Origin: Phaseolus vulgaris
Taxonomy: Eukaryota > Streptophyta > Magnoliopsida > Fabales > Fabaceae
Assembly: GCF_000499845.2 (NCBI RefSeq)
Contig: NC_023756.2
Span: forward strand, 2,567,332 to 2,631,331
Direction: 5' to 3'
Length of the DNA stretch: 64,000 bases
In this document: positions 25,434 through 38,385 of the stretch, one piece after another
How the letters are laid out: every line of letters starts with the position of its first letter
How positions within the stretch are numbered: position 1 is the first letter of the stretch
The notes under the pieces: generated by a model
Seen by the model: only the letters and a program-made list of their open reading frames with translations
What the model was told of the DNA's origin: nothing
The model's database searches: none
Made by a program: the position numbers and the translations under genes

Positions 25434-28400
25434 TTGTCTCTACTGAATTTGGAACAAAACGCGACGAATTTCAGGTCAAACGGATGAGTATTCACCCACG
25501 AAAAAAATCAAATAGTTTCACACACAAAAGAACCTTCCTTTCAACCCTGGCACTGATCGATAAAAAATTTATTGTCAATCTTGTGGAACGAATATGGGGC
25601 TCAAATCTCAGCTAAAACTCAATAGACATAGTGGCGAACGTGTGGTAAAAATTTCAGACCAAAATACCGAAGGAGTAAGGTGTAGTGAGTCATATACCGA
25701 GAGTGAACAAAACTGGATTTCCGAAAACAAAACGTCCTGACTTTCCTTCCCCGTATCTTCTTTCTGTGATTTGTTTGGATGTGCCTCCTTACCCGGGTGC
25801 AAACAACATACGAAAGTACTTGTGTGAATTTTTTCAGCGCAATACGGACCCGGAAAAAAATTGCAGAAAGTAGGACGAAATTTCACAAGTTTTGCTAGAG
25901 GATAGCCTTGGTTTGCAAAAAAATTTCTGAAAAATTCACCTGAAATGGTTATTTCCTGAAATTCCGCGTAAGAATCTCCACTGAATTTGAGACAAAACGC
26001 GACAGATTTCAGGTCAAATGGATGAGTATTCACACAGGAAAAAAATCAAACAGTTTCGCACACAAATGAACTTTCCTTTCAGCCCGGGCAGTGATGAATA
26101 AGAAATTTATAGCGAATCATGTGGGACGAGTCTGGAACTCAAATCTGAGCCAAAACTCAATAGATACAATGACGAATGTCTGGTAAAAATTTCAGACCAA
26201 AATACCCAAGCAGTAAGACACAATAAGTCCCAGACCGAGAGTGAACAAAACCAGTTTTCCGAAAACAAAACGTCTTGGCTTTTCCTCTTTCTGTGATTTG
26301 TTTATGGATTTGCCTCCTTACCTGGGTGCAAACAACATACGAAAGTACTTGTGTGAATTTTTTCAGCGCAATACGGACCCGGAAAAAAAATTGAGGAAAG
26401 TAGGGTGAAGTTTCACAAGTTTTGCTAAATGATAGCCTTGGTTTGCAAAAAATTTCTGAAAATTTCTCCCGAAATGGTTTTTTCCTGAAATTCCGCGTAA
26501 GAATATCCACTGAATTTGGGACAAAACGCGACAGCTTTCAGGTCAAACGGAGGAGTATTCACCCAGGAAAAAAATCAAACAGTTTCACACAAAAACGAAC
26601 ATTCCTTTCAGCCCGGGCAGTGATGAATAAGAAATTTATGGCGAATCTTGTAGGACGAGTCTGGGGCTCAAATCTCAGCCAAAACTCAATAGACACAATG
26701 ACGAATATGTGGTAAAAATTTCAGACCAAAATACCCAAGGGGTAAGGCGTAGTAAGTCCCAGACCGAGAGTGAACAAAACCGATTTTCCAAAAACAAAGC
26801 GTCCTGACTTTTCTTCCCTGTATCTTCTTTCTGTGATTTGTTTATGGACGTGCCTCCTTACCTGGGTTCAAACAACATACGATAGTACTTGTGTGAATTT
26901 TTTCAGCGCAATACGGACCCAGAAAACAATTGCAGAAAGTAGGACGAAATTTCACAAGTTTTGCTAGAGGATAGCCTTGGTTTGCAAAAAATTTCTGAAA
27001 AATTCTCACGAAATGGTTTTTTCCTGAAATTCCGCGAAAGAATGTCCACTGAATTTCGGACAAAACGCGACAGATTTCAGGTCAAACGGATGAGTATTCA
27101 CCCACGAAAAAAATCAAACAGCTTCACACACAAACGAACCTTCCTTTCAGCCCGTGCAGTGATGAATAAGAAATTTATTGCGAATCTTGTGGGACGAGTC
27201 TGGGGCTAAAATCTCAGCTAACACTCAATAGACACAATGACGAATGTCTGGTAAAAATTTCAGACTAAAATACCCAAGGAGTAAGGCGCAGTAAGTCCCA
27301 GACCGAGAGTGAACAAAATCGATTTTCCGAAAACAAAACGTCCAGGGTTTTCTTCCGCGTTTCTTCTTTCTGTGATTTGTTTATGGACGCACCTCCTTAC
27401 CTGGGTGCAAAAAACATACGAAAGTACTTGTGTGAATTTTTTTATCGCAATACGGACCCGGAAAAAAATTGCAGAAAGTAGGGCGAAGTTCCACAAGTTT
27501 TGCTAGAGGATAGCATTGGTTTGCAAAAATTTATGAAAAATTCTCCTGAAATGGTTTTTACTTGAAATTCCGCGTAAGAATCTCCAAAGAGTTTGGGACA
27601 AAACGCGACAGATTTCAGGTCAAACGGATGAGTATTCACCCAGGAAAAAAATCAAACAGTTTCACACACGAACGAACCTTCCTTTCAGCCCGTGCAGTGA
27701 TGAATTAGAAATTTATTGCGAATCTTGTGGCACGAGTCTGGGGCTAAAATCTCAGCTAACACTCAATAGACACAATGACGAATGTTTGGTAAAAATTTCA
27801 GACCAAAATACCCAAGGAGTAAGGCGCAGTAAGTCCCAGACAGTGAGTGAACAAAACCGGTTTTCCAAAAACAAAACTTCCTTGATTTTCTTCCCCGTAT
27901 CTTCTTTCTGTGATTTGTTTATGGACGTGCCTTCTTACCTGCGTGCAAACAACATATGAAAGTACGTGTGTGAATTTTTTCAGCGCAATACGGACCTGAA
28001 AAAAAAGAGTAGAAAGTAGGGCGAAATTTCACAAGTTTTGGTAGAGAACATAGCCTTGATTTGCACAAAATTTCTGAAAAATTCTCCCGAAATGGTTTTT
28101 TCCTGAAATTCCGCGTAAGAATATCCACTGAATTTGGGACAAAACGCGACAGATTTCAGGTCAAACGGATGAGTATTCACCAAAGAAATAAATCAAACAG
28201 TTTCACACACAAACGAACATTCCTTTCAGCCTAGGCAGTGATGATAAGAAATTTATTGCGAATCTTGTGGGACGAGTCAGGGGCTCAAATCTCAGCCAAA
28301 CCTCAATAGACACAATGACGAATGTCTGGTAAAATATTTGGACCAAAATACCCAAGGAATAAGGCGCAGTAAGTCTCAGATCGAAAGTGAACAAAACCGG

Positions 28401-31400
28401 TTTTCTGAAAACAAAACGTCTTGGCTTTTCTTCCCCGTATCTTCCTTCTGTGATTTGTTTATGGCCGTGCCTCCTTACCTGGGTGCAAAAACTTACGAAA
28501 GTACTTGTGTAAATTTTTTCAGCGCAATACGGACTCGGAAAAAATTTGCAGAAAGTAGGGCGAAATTTCACATGTTTTGCTAGAGGATAGCCTTGGTTTG
28601 CACGAAATTTCTGAAAAATTCTCCCGAAATGGTTTTTCCTGAAATTTCGCGTAAAAATATCCACTGAATTTGGGAGAAAACGCGACAGCTTTCAGGTCAA
28701 ACGGATGTGTATTCACCTAGGAAAAAAATCAAACAGTTTCACACACAAATGAACCTTCCTTTCAGCCCGGGCAGTGATAAATAAGAAATTTATTGCGAAT
28801 CTTGTGGGACGAGTCTGGGGCTCAAATCTCAGCCAAAACTCAATAGACACATTGACGAATGTCTGGTAAACATTTGAGACCAAAATACCCAAGGAGTAAG
28901 GCGCAATAAATCGCAGACTGAGAGTGAACAAAACCGGTTTTCCGAAAACAAAACATACTGGCTTTTCTTCTCCGTATCTTCTTTCTGTGATTTGTTTATG
29001 GACATGCCTCCTTACCTGGATGCAAACAACATACGAAAGTACTTGTGTGAATTTTTTCAGCGCAATACGGACCAAGAAAAAAATTGCAGAAAGTAGGGCG
29101 AAATTTCACAAGTTTTGCTAGAGGATAGCCTTGGTTTGCACGAAATTTCTGAAAAATTCTCCCGAAATGGTTTTTTCCTGAAATTCCGCGTAAGAATATC
29201 CACTGAATTTCGGACAAAACGCGACAGCTTTCAGGTCAAACGGATGTGTATTCACCCAGGAAAAAAATCAAACAGTTTCACACACAAACGAACCTTCCTT
29301 CCAGCCCGTGCAGTGATGAATAAGAAATTTATTGCGAATCTTGTGCTTCGACTCTGGGGCTAAAATCTCAGCTAAAATTCAATAGACACAATGACGAATG
29401 TCTGGTAAAATTTTCAGACCAAAATACCCAAGGAGTAAGGCGCAGTAAGTCCCAGACCGAGAGTCAACAAAACCCATTTTCCGATAACAAAACGTCCAGG
29501 GTTTTCTTCCACGTTTCTTCTTTCTGTGATTTGTTTATGGACATGCCTCCTTACCTGGATGCAAACAACATACGAAAGTACTTGTGTGAATTTTTTCAGC
29601 GCAATACGGACCAAGAAAAAAATTGCAGAAAGTAGTGCGAAATTTCACAAGTTTTGCTAGAGGATAGCCTTAGTTTGCACAAAATTTCTGAAAAATTCTC
29701 CCGAAATGGTTTTTCCCTAAAATTGCGCGTAAGAATCTCCACTGAATTTGGGACAAAACGCGACAGATTTAGGGTCAAACGGATGAGTATTCACCCAGGA
29801 AAAAAATCAAACAATTTCACACCCAAACGATCCTTCCTTTCAGCATAGGCAGTGATGATAAAAAATTTATTGCGAATCTTGTGGGACGAGTCAGGGGCTC
29901 AAATGTCAGCCAAACCTCAATAGACACAATGACGAATGTCTGGTAAAAATTTCGGACCATAATACCCAAGGAATAAGGCGCAGTAAGTCCTAGACCGAAA
30001 GTGAACAAAACCGGTTTTCCGAAAACAAAATGTCCTGGCTTTTCTTCCCCGTATCTTCTTTCTGTGATTTGTTTATGGACGTGCTTCCTTACCTGGGAGC
30101 AAACAACATACGAAAGTACTCTTCTGAATTTTTTCAGCGCAATACGGACTCGAAATTTTTTTGCAGAAAGTAGGGCGAAATTTCACAAGTTTTGCTAGAG
30201 GATAGCCTTAGTTTGCACGAAATTTCTGAAAAATTCTCCCGAAATGGTTTTTCCTGAAATTTCGCGTAAAATATCCACTGAATTTGGGAGAAAACGCGAC
30301 AGCTTTCAGGTCAAACGGATGTGTATTCACCTAGGAAAAAAATCAAACAGTTTCACACACAAATGAACCTTCCTTTCAACCCGGGCAGTGATAAATAAGA
30401 AATTTGTTGCGAATCTTGTGGGACGAGTCTGGGGCTCAAATCTCAGCCAAAACTCAATAGACACATTGACGAATGTCTGGTAAACATTTGAGACCAAAAT
30501 ACCCAAGGAGTAAGGCGCAATAAATCGCAGACTGAGAGTGAACAAAACCGGTTTTCCGAAAACAAAACATACTGGCTTTTCTTCTCCGTATCTTCTTTCT
30601 GTGATTTGTTTATGGACATGCCTCCTTACCTGGATGCAAACAACATACGAAAGTACTTGTGTGAATTTTTTCAGCGCAATACGGACCAAGAAAAAAATTG
30701 CAGAAAGTAGGGCGAAATTTCACAAGTTTTGCTAGAGGATGACCTTAGTTTGCACAAAATTTCTGAAAAATTCTCCCAAAATGGTTTTTCCCTAAAATTG
30801 CGCGTAAGAATCTCCACTGAATTTGGGACAAAACGCGACAAATTTAGGGTCAAACAGATGAGTATTCACCCAGGAAAAAAATCAAACAATTTCACACCCA
30901 AACGATCCTTCCTTTCAGCATAGGCAGTGATGATAAGAAATTTATTGCGAATCTTGTGGGACGAGTCAGGGGCTCAAATGTCAGCCAAACCTCAATAGAC
31001 ACAATGATGAATGTCTGGTAAAAATTTTGGACCAAAATACTCAAGGAATAAGGCGCAGTAAGTCCCAGACCGAAAGTGAACAAAACCAGTTTTCCGAAAA
31101 CAAAACATCCTGACTTTTCTTCCCCGTATCTTCTTTCTGTGATTTGTTTATGGACGTGCTTCCTTACCTGGGAGCAAACAACATACGAAAGTACTCTTCT
31201 GAATTTTTTCAGCGCAATACGGACCCGAAATTTTTTTGCAGAAAGTAGGGCGAAATTTCACAAGTTTTGCTAGAGGATAGCCTTGGTTTGCACGAAATTT
31301 CTGAAAAATTCTCCCGAAATGGTTTTTTCTGAAATTCTGCGTAAGAATATCCACTGAATTTCGGACAAAACGCGACAGCTTTCAGGTCAAATGGATGTGT

Positions 31401-33778
31401 ATTCACCCAGGAAAAAAATCAAACAGTTTCACACACAAACGAACCTTCCTTCCAGCCCGTGCAGTGATGAATAAGAAATTTATTGCGAATCTTGTGCTTC
31501 GACTCTGGGGCTAAAATATCAGCTAAAATTCAATAGACACAATGACGAATGTCTGGTAAAATTTTCAGACCAAAATACCCAAGGAGTAAGGCGCAGTAAG
31601 TCCCAGACCGAGAGTCAACAAAACCCATTTTCCGATAACAAAACGTCCAGGGTTTTCTTTCGCGTTTCTTCTTTCTGTGATTTGTTTATGGACATGCCTC
31701 CTTACCTAGATGCAAACAACATACGAAAGTACTTGTGTGAATTTTTTCAGCGCAATACGGACCAAGAAAAAAATTGCAGAAAGTAGGGCGAAAGTTCAAA
31801 AGTTTTGCTAGAGAATAGCCTTAGTTTACACAAAATTTCTGAAAAATTCTCCCGAAATGGTTTTTCCCTAAAATTGCGCGTAAGAATCTCCACTGAATTT
31901 GGGACAAAACGCGACAGATTTAGGGTCAAACGGATGAGTATTCACCTAGGAAAAAAATCAAACAATTTCACACCCAAACGATCCTTCCTTTCAGCATAGG
32001 CAGTGATGATAAGAAATTTATTGTGAATCTTGTGGGACGAGTCAGGGGCTCAAATGTCAGCCAAACCTCAATAGACACAATGACGAATGTCTGGTAAAAA
32101 TTTCGGACCATAATACCCAAGGAATAAGGCGCAGTAAGTCCCAGACCGAAAGTGAACAAAACCGGTTTTCCGAAAACAAAATGTCCTAGCTTTTTTTCCC
32201 CGTATCTTCTTTCTGTGATTTGTTTATGGACGTGCTTCCTTACCTGGGAGCAAACAACATACGAAAGTACTTTTCTGAATTTTTTCAGCGCAATACGGAC
32301 TCGGAAAAAATTTGCAGAAAGTAGGGCGAAATTTCACATGTTTTGCTAGAGGGTAGCCTTGGTTTGCACGAAATTTCTGAAAAATTCTCCCGAAATGGTT
32401 TTTCCTGAAATTTCGCGTAAAAATATCCACTGAATTTGGGAGAAAACGCGACAGCTTTCAGGTCAAACGGATGTGTATTCACCTAGGAAAAAAATCAAAC
32501 AGTTTCACACACAAATGAACCTTCCTTTCAGCCCGGGCAGTGATAAATAAGAAATTTATTGCGAATCTTGTGGGACGAGTCTGGGGCTCAAATCTCAGCC
32601 AAAACTCAATAGACACATTGACGAATGTCTGGTAAACATTTGAGACCAAAATACCCAAGGAGTAAGGCGCAATAAATCGCAGACTGAGAGTGAACAAAAC
32701 CGGTTTTCCGAAAACAAAACATACTGGCTTTTCTTCTCCGTATCTTCTTTCTGTGATTTGTTTATGGACATGCCTCCTTACCTGGATGCAAACAACATAC
32801 GAAAGTACTTGTGTGAATTTTTTCAGCGCAATACGGACCAAGAAAAAAATTGCAGAAAGTAGGGCGAAATTTCACAAGTTTTGCTAGAGGATAGCCTTGG
32901 TTTGCACAAAATTTCTGAAAAATTCTCCCGAAATGGTTTTGTCCTTAAATTGCGCGTAAGAATCTCCACAGAATTTGGGACAATACGCGACAGATTTCAG
33001 GTTAAACGGATGTGTATTCACCCAAGAAAAAAATCAAACAGTTTCACACACAAACGAACCTTCCTTTCAGCCCGGTTAGTGATGAATAAGAAATTTATTG
33101 CGAATCTTGTGGGACGATTCCGGGGCTCAAATCTCAGGCAGAACGCAATAGACACAATGACGAATGCCTGGTAAAATTACAAACCAAAATGCCCAAGGAG
33201 TAAGGTACAGTAAGTCCCAGACTGAGAGTGAACAAAACCGGTTTTCCGAAAACAAAGTGTCCTGGCGTTTCCTCCCCGTATCTTCTTTCTGTGATTCGTT
33301 TATGGACGTGCCTCCTTACCTGGGTGCAAACAACACACGAAATTACTTGTGTGAATTTTTTCAGCACAATACGGACCCGAAAGAAAATTGCAGAAAGTAG
33401 GGCGAAATTTCACAAGTTTTTCTAGAGGATAGCTTTGGTTTGCATAAAATTTCTGAAAAATTCTCCCAGAATTGTTTTTTCTTGAAATTACCTGTTAGAA
33501 TCTCCACTGAATTTGGGACAAAACGCCACAGATTTCAAGTCAAACGGATGAGTATTCACCCAGAAAAAAATCAAACAGTTTCACACACAAACGAACCTTC
33601 CTTTCAGCCTGGGCAATGATGAATAAGAAATTTATTGCGTATCTTGTGGGACGAGTCTGGGGCTCAAATCTCAGCCAAAACTCAATAGACACAATGACTA
33701 ATGTCTGGTAAAAATTTCAGACCAAAATACCCAAGGAGTAAGCCGAAGTAAGTTCCAGACCGAGAGTGAACAAAACCG
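25434..33778 (+). repeat. Forward block of the satellite array (~15.5 monomers)
   Basis: All landmarks in this block lie in one orientation with steady ~538-bp spacing. 8345 bp divided by 538 gives about 15.5 monomers. The first partial monomer begins at the TCTCTACTGAATTTGG phase; the last breaks off just after GAGAGTGAACAAAACCG at 33778. Confidence 0.93.
29461..33224 (+). repeat. Higher-order repeat of four monomers (~2151 bp) within the array
   Basis: Monomer subtypes recur at four-monomer spacing. The subtype with CCCATTTTCCGATAAC appears at about 29468 and 31619; the subtype with CTGGGAGCAAAC and CTCTTCTGAATT or TTTTCTGAATT at about 30000 and 32150 (a sister subtype at 31075); and the subtype with CTGGATGCAAAC plus CATACTGGC at about 30540 and 32690 (also at 28926). 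Copies four monomers apart are almost identical over hundreds of bases while neighbours differ more, which indicates recent block duplication. Confidence 0.75.
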
Positions 33779-34898
33779 AAATTTGACACGTTTGTCCCAA
33801 ATTCAGTGGAGATTATTACGTGGAGTTTCAAGAAACAAATATTTTGGGAGAATTTTTTAGAAATTTTGTGCAAACCAAGGGTATCCTCTACCAAAACTTG
33901 TGAAATTTCGCCCTACTTTCTGCAATTTTTTTCCGAGTCCGTATTGTGCTGAAAAAATTCGCACAAGTACTTTCGTATGTTGTTTGCACCCAGGTAAGGA
34001 GGCACGTCCATAAACAAATCACAGAAAGAAGATACGGGGAAGAAAAGCCAGGACGCTTTGTTTTCGGAAAACCGGTTTTGTTTACTCTCGGTCTGGGACT
34101 TACTGCGTCTTACTCCTTGGGTATATTGGTCTGAAATTTTTACCAGACATTCGTCATTGTGTCTATTGAGTTTTGGCTGATATTTGAGCCCCAGACTCGT
34201 CCCACAAGATTTGCAATAAATTTCTTATTCACCACTGCCCGGGCTGAAATGAAGGTTCGTTTGTGTGTGAAACTGTTTGATTTTTTTCCTGGGTGAATAC
34301 TCATACGTTTGACCTGAAATCTGTCGCGTTTTGTCCCAAATTCAGTGGAGATTCTTACGCGGAATTTCAGGAAAAAACCATTTCGAGAGAATTTTTCAGA
34401 AATTTTGTTCAAACCATGGTTATCCTCTAGCAAAACTTGTGAAATTTCGCCCAATTTTCTGCAATTTTTTTCCGGGTCCGTATTACGCTGAAAAAATTCA
34501 CACAAGTACTTTCGTATGTTGTTTGCACCCAGGTAAGGAGGCACGTCCATAAACGAATCACAGAAAGAAGATATGGGGAAGAAAAGCCAGAACGTTTTGT
34601 GTTCGGAAAACCGGTTTTGTTCACTCTCGGTCTGGGACTTACTGCGCCTTACTCCTTGGGTATTTTGGTCTGAAATTTTTACCAGGCATTCCTCATTGTT
34701 TCTATTGAGTTTTGGCTGAGATTTGAGCCCCAGACTCGTCCCACACGATTCGCAATAAATTTTTTATTCATCACTGCCCGGGCTGAAAGGAGGGTTCTTT
34801 TGTGTGTGAAACTATTTGATTTTTTTCGTGGGTGAATACTCATCCGTTTGACCCAAAATTTGTCGCGTTTTGTCCCAAATTCAGTAGAGATTCTTACG
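33779..34898 (-). repeat. Inverted block of the satellite array (~2.1 monomers)
   Basis: From AAATTTGACACGTTTGTCCC at 33779 the array continues as the reverse complement of the monomer: CTGAAAAAATTC, GGTAAGGAGGCACGTCCATA and GTTTTGTT(C/T)ACTCTCGGTC each occur twice about 540 bp apart. The first partial copy after the junction is the most diverged. The block ends at TTCTTACG (34898). Confidence 0.93.
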
Positions 34899-34902
34899 TG
34901 CC

Positions 34903-34914
34903 TGTAACAACTAG
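34903..34914 (+). repeat. Possible target-site duplication, right side of the satellite array
   Basis: TGTAACAACTAG follows the array end (34898) after four bases. It pairs with TGTAACTACTAG at 25421-25432 with a single mismatch. Confidence 0.5.
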
Positions 34915-37263
34915 TCAGACTCTCTACTATAATTAAAAATATAAAATTAATAAATAAGAATTAATATTAAAATAACTCTAATTAGGTAAATCTCAATTAA
35001 AAAATACATCATTATATTCCAAAAATATATTATTAAAACTTTAAATATAAATAAAATTATGTTCGTCCCAAAAAGTTTGTGTGCCATCAAAATGGAATGT
35101 TCTGACTACTCTCTTTAATTTTCTTTTCCTTTAATTGAAAAATAAAATAAGCAAATATTTAGAAGCCATTATTGAAGTTGGTTTTCAAGAAAGAACTGGA
35201 GCCAGCTTTCTTGACAAATCCCGATGGAGTAGGGATAAAATTCTCTTATTGGAAACATTAACGTCGTCTACAGAGGAAATAAAATTTGTTTGACTAAATA
35301 AAATTTATTTACAATTTTTTAAATATTTTTTGAAAATTATTTCAATTGATTTTAAAATCATAGTTATATGTTTAATATACTAAATTTATCAACAAAATAA
35401 TCAAGTTCACAAATTATTTAACAAATGCACATTCAACAATGGGGGTAGCAATGGATACTTTAACTCTTAAACATGAATATCTATGTATTTATTTATAACC
35501 ATGCGTTTTTACATTTTTTTAATTTCAATAACTCAACTTAAAAATATATTATTTTAAAAAAAAAATTAAAACTAAAAATAGAATATATACAATTATTTTA
35601 AGTATGGTTAGATAAAATTATCTAATTAAAAAATTGCAAAAAAGATGCGCCTATCTTCATGTGTTTTAACCCTTTTATTACAATGAAAAAAATATGTACT
35701 TAAAATATTATTAAAATTATAAATATATATACATATGTATAAAATAATTATATTTTATTAACTTTATAATATTTTTTGTTTTATTATTGTAACTAATAAA
35801 ATTAATTATATTTATAAGAATAAAAAAATAAAAGAGTAGTTACAAAACACTATTTCTATTGATTATGATGTATAGACTAAATATCAGTTACAAAATAGAA
35901 TCCTTTTTATATAATTATTATATATATAAATATTAAATATAAAATTATCTAATTAAAAAATAACTTAAAAAATGATTAAAAAAATGCATTCCTTATACTT
36001 ATATGGTATAGATAATTAAGTTTGAAGAAGAATTTGACTTGAATTCACAACCTTTACGACAACTAAATTTAATATCACTTGCATCAAGAACATATTCAAT
36101 ACTAAGAGGGATTTGAAAAATTTCTTAAGAAGTAATAATTTATTAAGAATCAGTCATATTTTTTCTGCTTTTTATTTTCTATTTCTGCACCTTTTTTTAG
36201 AAGATCTTTTATTTATCTATCTTTTCAAAATATAATATATTTTAATAATTTTCTTCCTTTCCACATAATTCCTTTTAAACCACACAACTTGACACCACAT
36301 TATAATATTTAAAATTAAAATAAATTAAATATAATTAAAATATTATTTTATTATGTTTTTTACTGGTTGTTGTGTTAATATATCATCATCCAATTTCTAA
36401 ATATTTTACAAACTCGTCACAAATAAAAGGCAATAATAATACAAATTATAATTACTTCTAATATAACTCAGTTTCTCAGTCAAATTTAATATTTAAAGAT
36501 TAAAAAAATATTTTTCAATTTTAAAAAAACAAAAAAAAATGCTTTGAAATTTGGAATATCTAAATGAAAATTAGACTCAATTGAACTGAAACTATACTAA
36601 ACATTTTCCAAATGAAGTAATGTCCTTTAGCTTTTGTTTTGTGGAATCAGACACATTAGCCAGCAAGACATTGTTCCAATATTCTATGGTTTCACATGTG
36701 CAATACCTGATTCATTGTTGGATCATAATGTCACATAATCATACTTCTTCTCTCTTTTTTCTCTGTGACTTACAGCTAAGTAATAACTAGCATTTTTCTT
36801 TGAGAGAAAAAAGGTTTTATGTTATTCTTTTTAATGTTATTCTTTAATCCTAACTGAACTTTTAGATAATGTTTTAATACACCATTTATTACACAAACAA
36901 TGAAAATGAGATTTCATTCTGTTGGAAAAACAACACAAACAACTCTTTAAAATTCTTCCAAGTAAAATTTTCTGTTTATAATTTATACAAGCCTTTAATG
37001 AAAGCTTTTATTTGGTGGATTATGCAAACAAAATTTCAAATTTTGATTGGAAGAAAGTGTATCTGAATTTTGTCTAAACAGTGCTATATTTATTGGTTCA
37101 GAGCATTAGTAGCATAACTCCTGAAAACAAAACTCAGTTTATCCAATTGCATTCTCTGTGACTATACTATAGAAAAGTATGAACAAACATTACAAAATCT
37201 TTTTGTTCTGTCTATAAAAAAACCAGAACAAATGAATGAGATGAACCAATATAAAATTATGTG
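34915..37263. other. AT-rich intergenic region
   Basis: Very AT-rich with long runs of A/T words. The last few hundred bases form the 3' side of the GATL gene. No gene or clear mobile element was recognised. Confidence 0.55.
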
Positions 37264-38385
37264 CTAAAAGGATGAATTTATTGTGCCAGTAGCAGCAATT
37301 CTCTTCTGTTGAGGGGGTATATAGAGATCATAAGGTGCCCAAAGGAAGTCCACTGAGCAAGGCTTCTTAGCATCAAGCCTTGTCCATGGTTTCCCTTTAC
37401 CACTCCAATGTAGCAAACTCACAGAACCAGGATGCAAAGTCCTACAACTGTTTCTAAGATTGTCCCCTCCTAGGCCATGTTGGTTCCATCTATGCTCAAT
37501 AGCCTCAACATCACCACCAAAAACTAACAAAAAGGGAGGGAGTGACCCTAACATATAGATCCTTCTCTCCTTTTGAATCTCCATCCACTTCTCAATCTTC
37601 CTTGTGTAGTCACCCTCTCTCCACCTCAACAAGTCCACCACCATCACCCCAGTGTTGAAGTAGCAAGGCCTTTTCCCTTGAAACACCTCAGAAAACTCAG
37701 CACTGGACCAAAACTCATAGGAGAAGTATCTGGTGAAGTTTGCATGGCAATATTCAGGAGCACCAATGACCCTTGACCCTGACAATGGAACCTTCCAAAG
37801 CTCTTGAACATCATCAACAACTATAACATCAGAGTCCAAGTATATAACCCTCTCAATGCAGGGATCAAGCAAATCAGCCAGGTAACTTCTTGCATAGTTA
37901 AGAGGGTTGTCAAGTGCTTGCCTAATAGAAGGAGATATGAGATTGCCAACTAGACTTTCCTCAAACACATGAACTTCAAATCTCAAGGAAGGAAAGGAGG
38001 TGTGAACAATCCTTTCAAACTCATCCCTGCTCTCCAATCTTGCATCTGATGCAATGAAGTGAAAGAACAGATTCTGAGGGCAGGAAGTGTGTTTCACAAC
38101 AGAGTGCAGGGCAGCAATAGACCCTCTCAAGTAGTGCCAATCAATGGTCATTGCAATATGCACAAGTGAAGGGTCACATGATGCCATTGCCACATTGCTT
38201 GTATCAAGCAGAGAACACTTTTTCTGGTTTCTGTATTCTGGGGCCTCTCTGAATTGCACAAAGGAAGCAACTTCAACCTCAGTTTCATAACCATTTTCTC
38301 TGGCAAAAGATCTAATTCCCTTGGCTTGACAGAGAAGAAAGCAAGCTGAGAACACAAGCACAAATGATCTAGAGAGAAACATCAC
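37264..38385 (-). CDS. GATL: Galacturonosyltransferase-like protein (GATL, glycosyltransferase family 8)
   Basis: One uninterrupted exon of 373 aa, the usual length and the usual intronless structure for plant GATL genes. An N-terminal hydrophobic stretch (residues 5-20) acts as signal peptide or anchor. The GT8 core includes the metal-binding DxD within IYLDSDVIVVDD (Asp184, Asp186), GAPEYCHANFTRYF, CYFNTGVMVVDL with its conserved Asn, and the nucleotide-binding HWSGKGKPW (326-334). GATLs act in the Golgi and are linked to pectin and xylan synthesis in walls; the exact donor and acceptor of this member cannot be read from sequence. The protein lacks the long N-terminal stem of GAUT enzymes, which separates it from that sister group. 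Exact GATL number is not assigned. Confidence 0.94.
   Translation of the reverse strand: MMFLSRSFVLVFSACFLLCQAKGIRSFARENGYETEVEVASFVQFREAPEYRNQKKCSLLDTSNVAMASCDPSLVHIAMTIDWHYLRGSIAALHSVVKHTSCPQNLFFHFIASDARLESRDEFERIVHTSFPSLRFEVHVFEESLVGNLISPSIRQALDNPLNYARSYLADLLDPCIERVIYLDSDVIVVDDVQELWKVPLSGSRVIGAPEYCHANFTRYFSYEFWSSAEFSEVFQGKRPCYFNTGVMVVDLLRWREGDYTRKIEKWMEIQKERRIYMLGSLPPFLLVFGGDVEAIEHRWNQHGLGGDNLRNSCRTLHPGSVSLLHWSGKGKPWTRLDAKKPCSVDFLWAPYDLYIPPQQKRIAATGTINSSF

Larger units (their letters stand above)
25434..34898. repeat. Satellite array of ~538-bp monomers, with an internal orientation switch
   Basis: A landmark (GAGAGTGAACAAAACC and close variants) recurs near 25705, 26238, 26768, 27307, 27848, 28387, 28921, 29461, 29998, 30535, 31074, 31611, 32149, 32687, 33225 and 33767, that is every 533-542 bp. 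Other conserved words are CAGCGCAATACGGAC, TTTGCTAGAGGATAGCCTTG and AAAACGCGACAG. Monomers differ by an estimated 5-15%, with mostly single-base changes and 1-3 bp indels. From 33779 onward the monomer runs in reverse complement. Both strands have short open frames in every monomer, all broken and not conserved, so I do not call genes. Length and style recall the ~528-bp subtelomeric khipu satellite of common bean, but I cannot confirm that without comparison. Confidence 0.95.

Noticed and set aside
25608..34624. Many short open frames (60-153 codons) repeated along the satellite, on both strands
   Set aside because: They recur with the monomer on both strands, start at different places, carry frameshifts and stops between monomers and match no protein I know. 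They are by-products of the repeat.
25434..34898. CRISPR-like array
   Set aside because: Units are ~538 bp with no unique spacers, in a plant genome.
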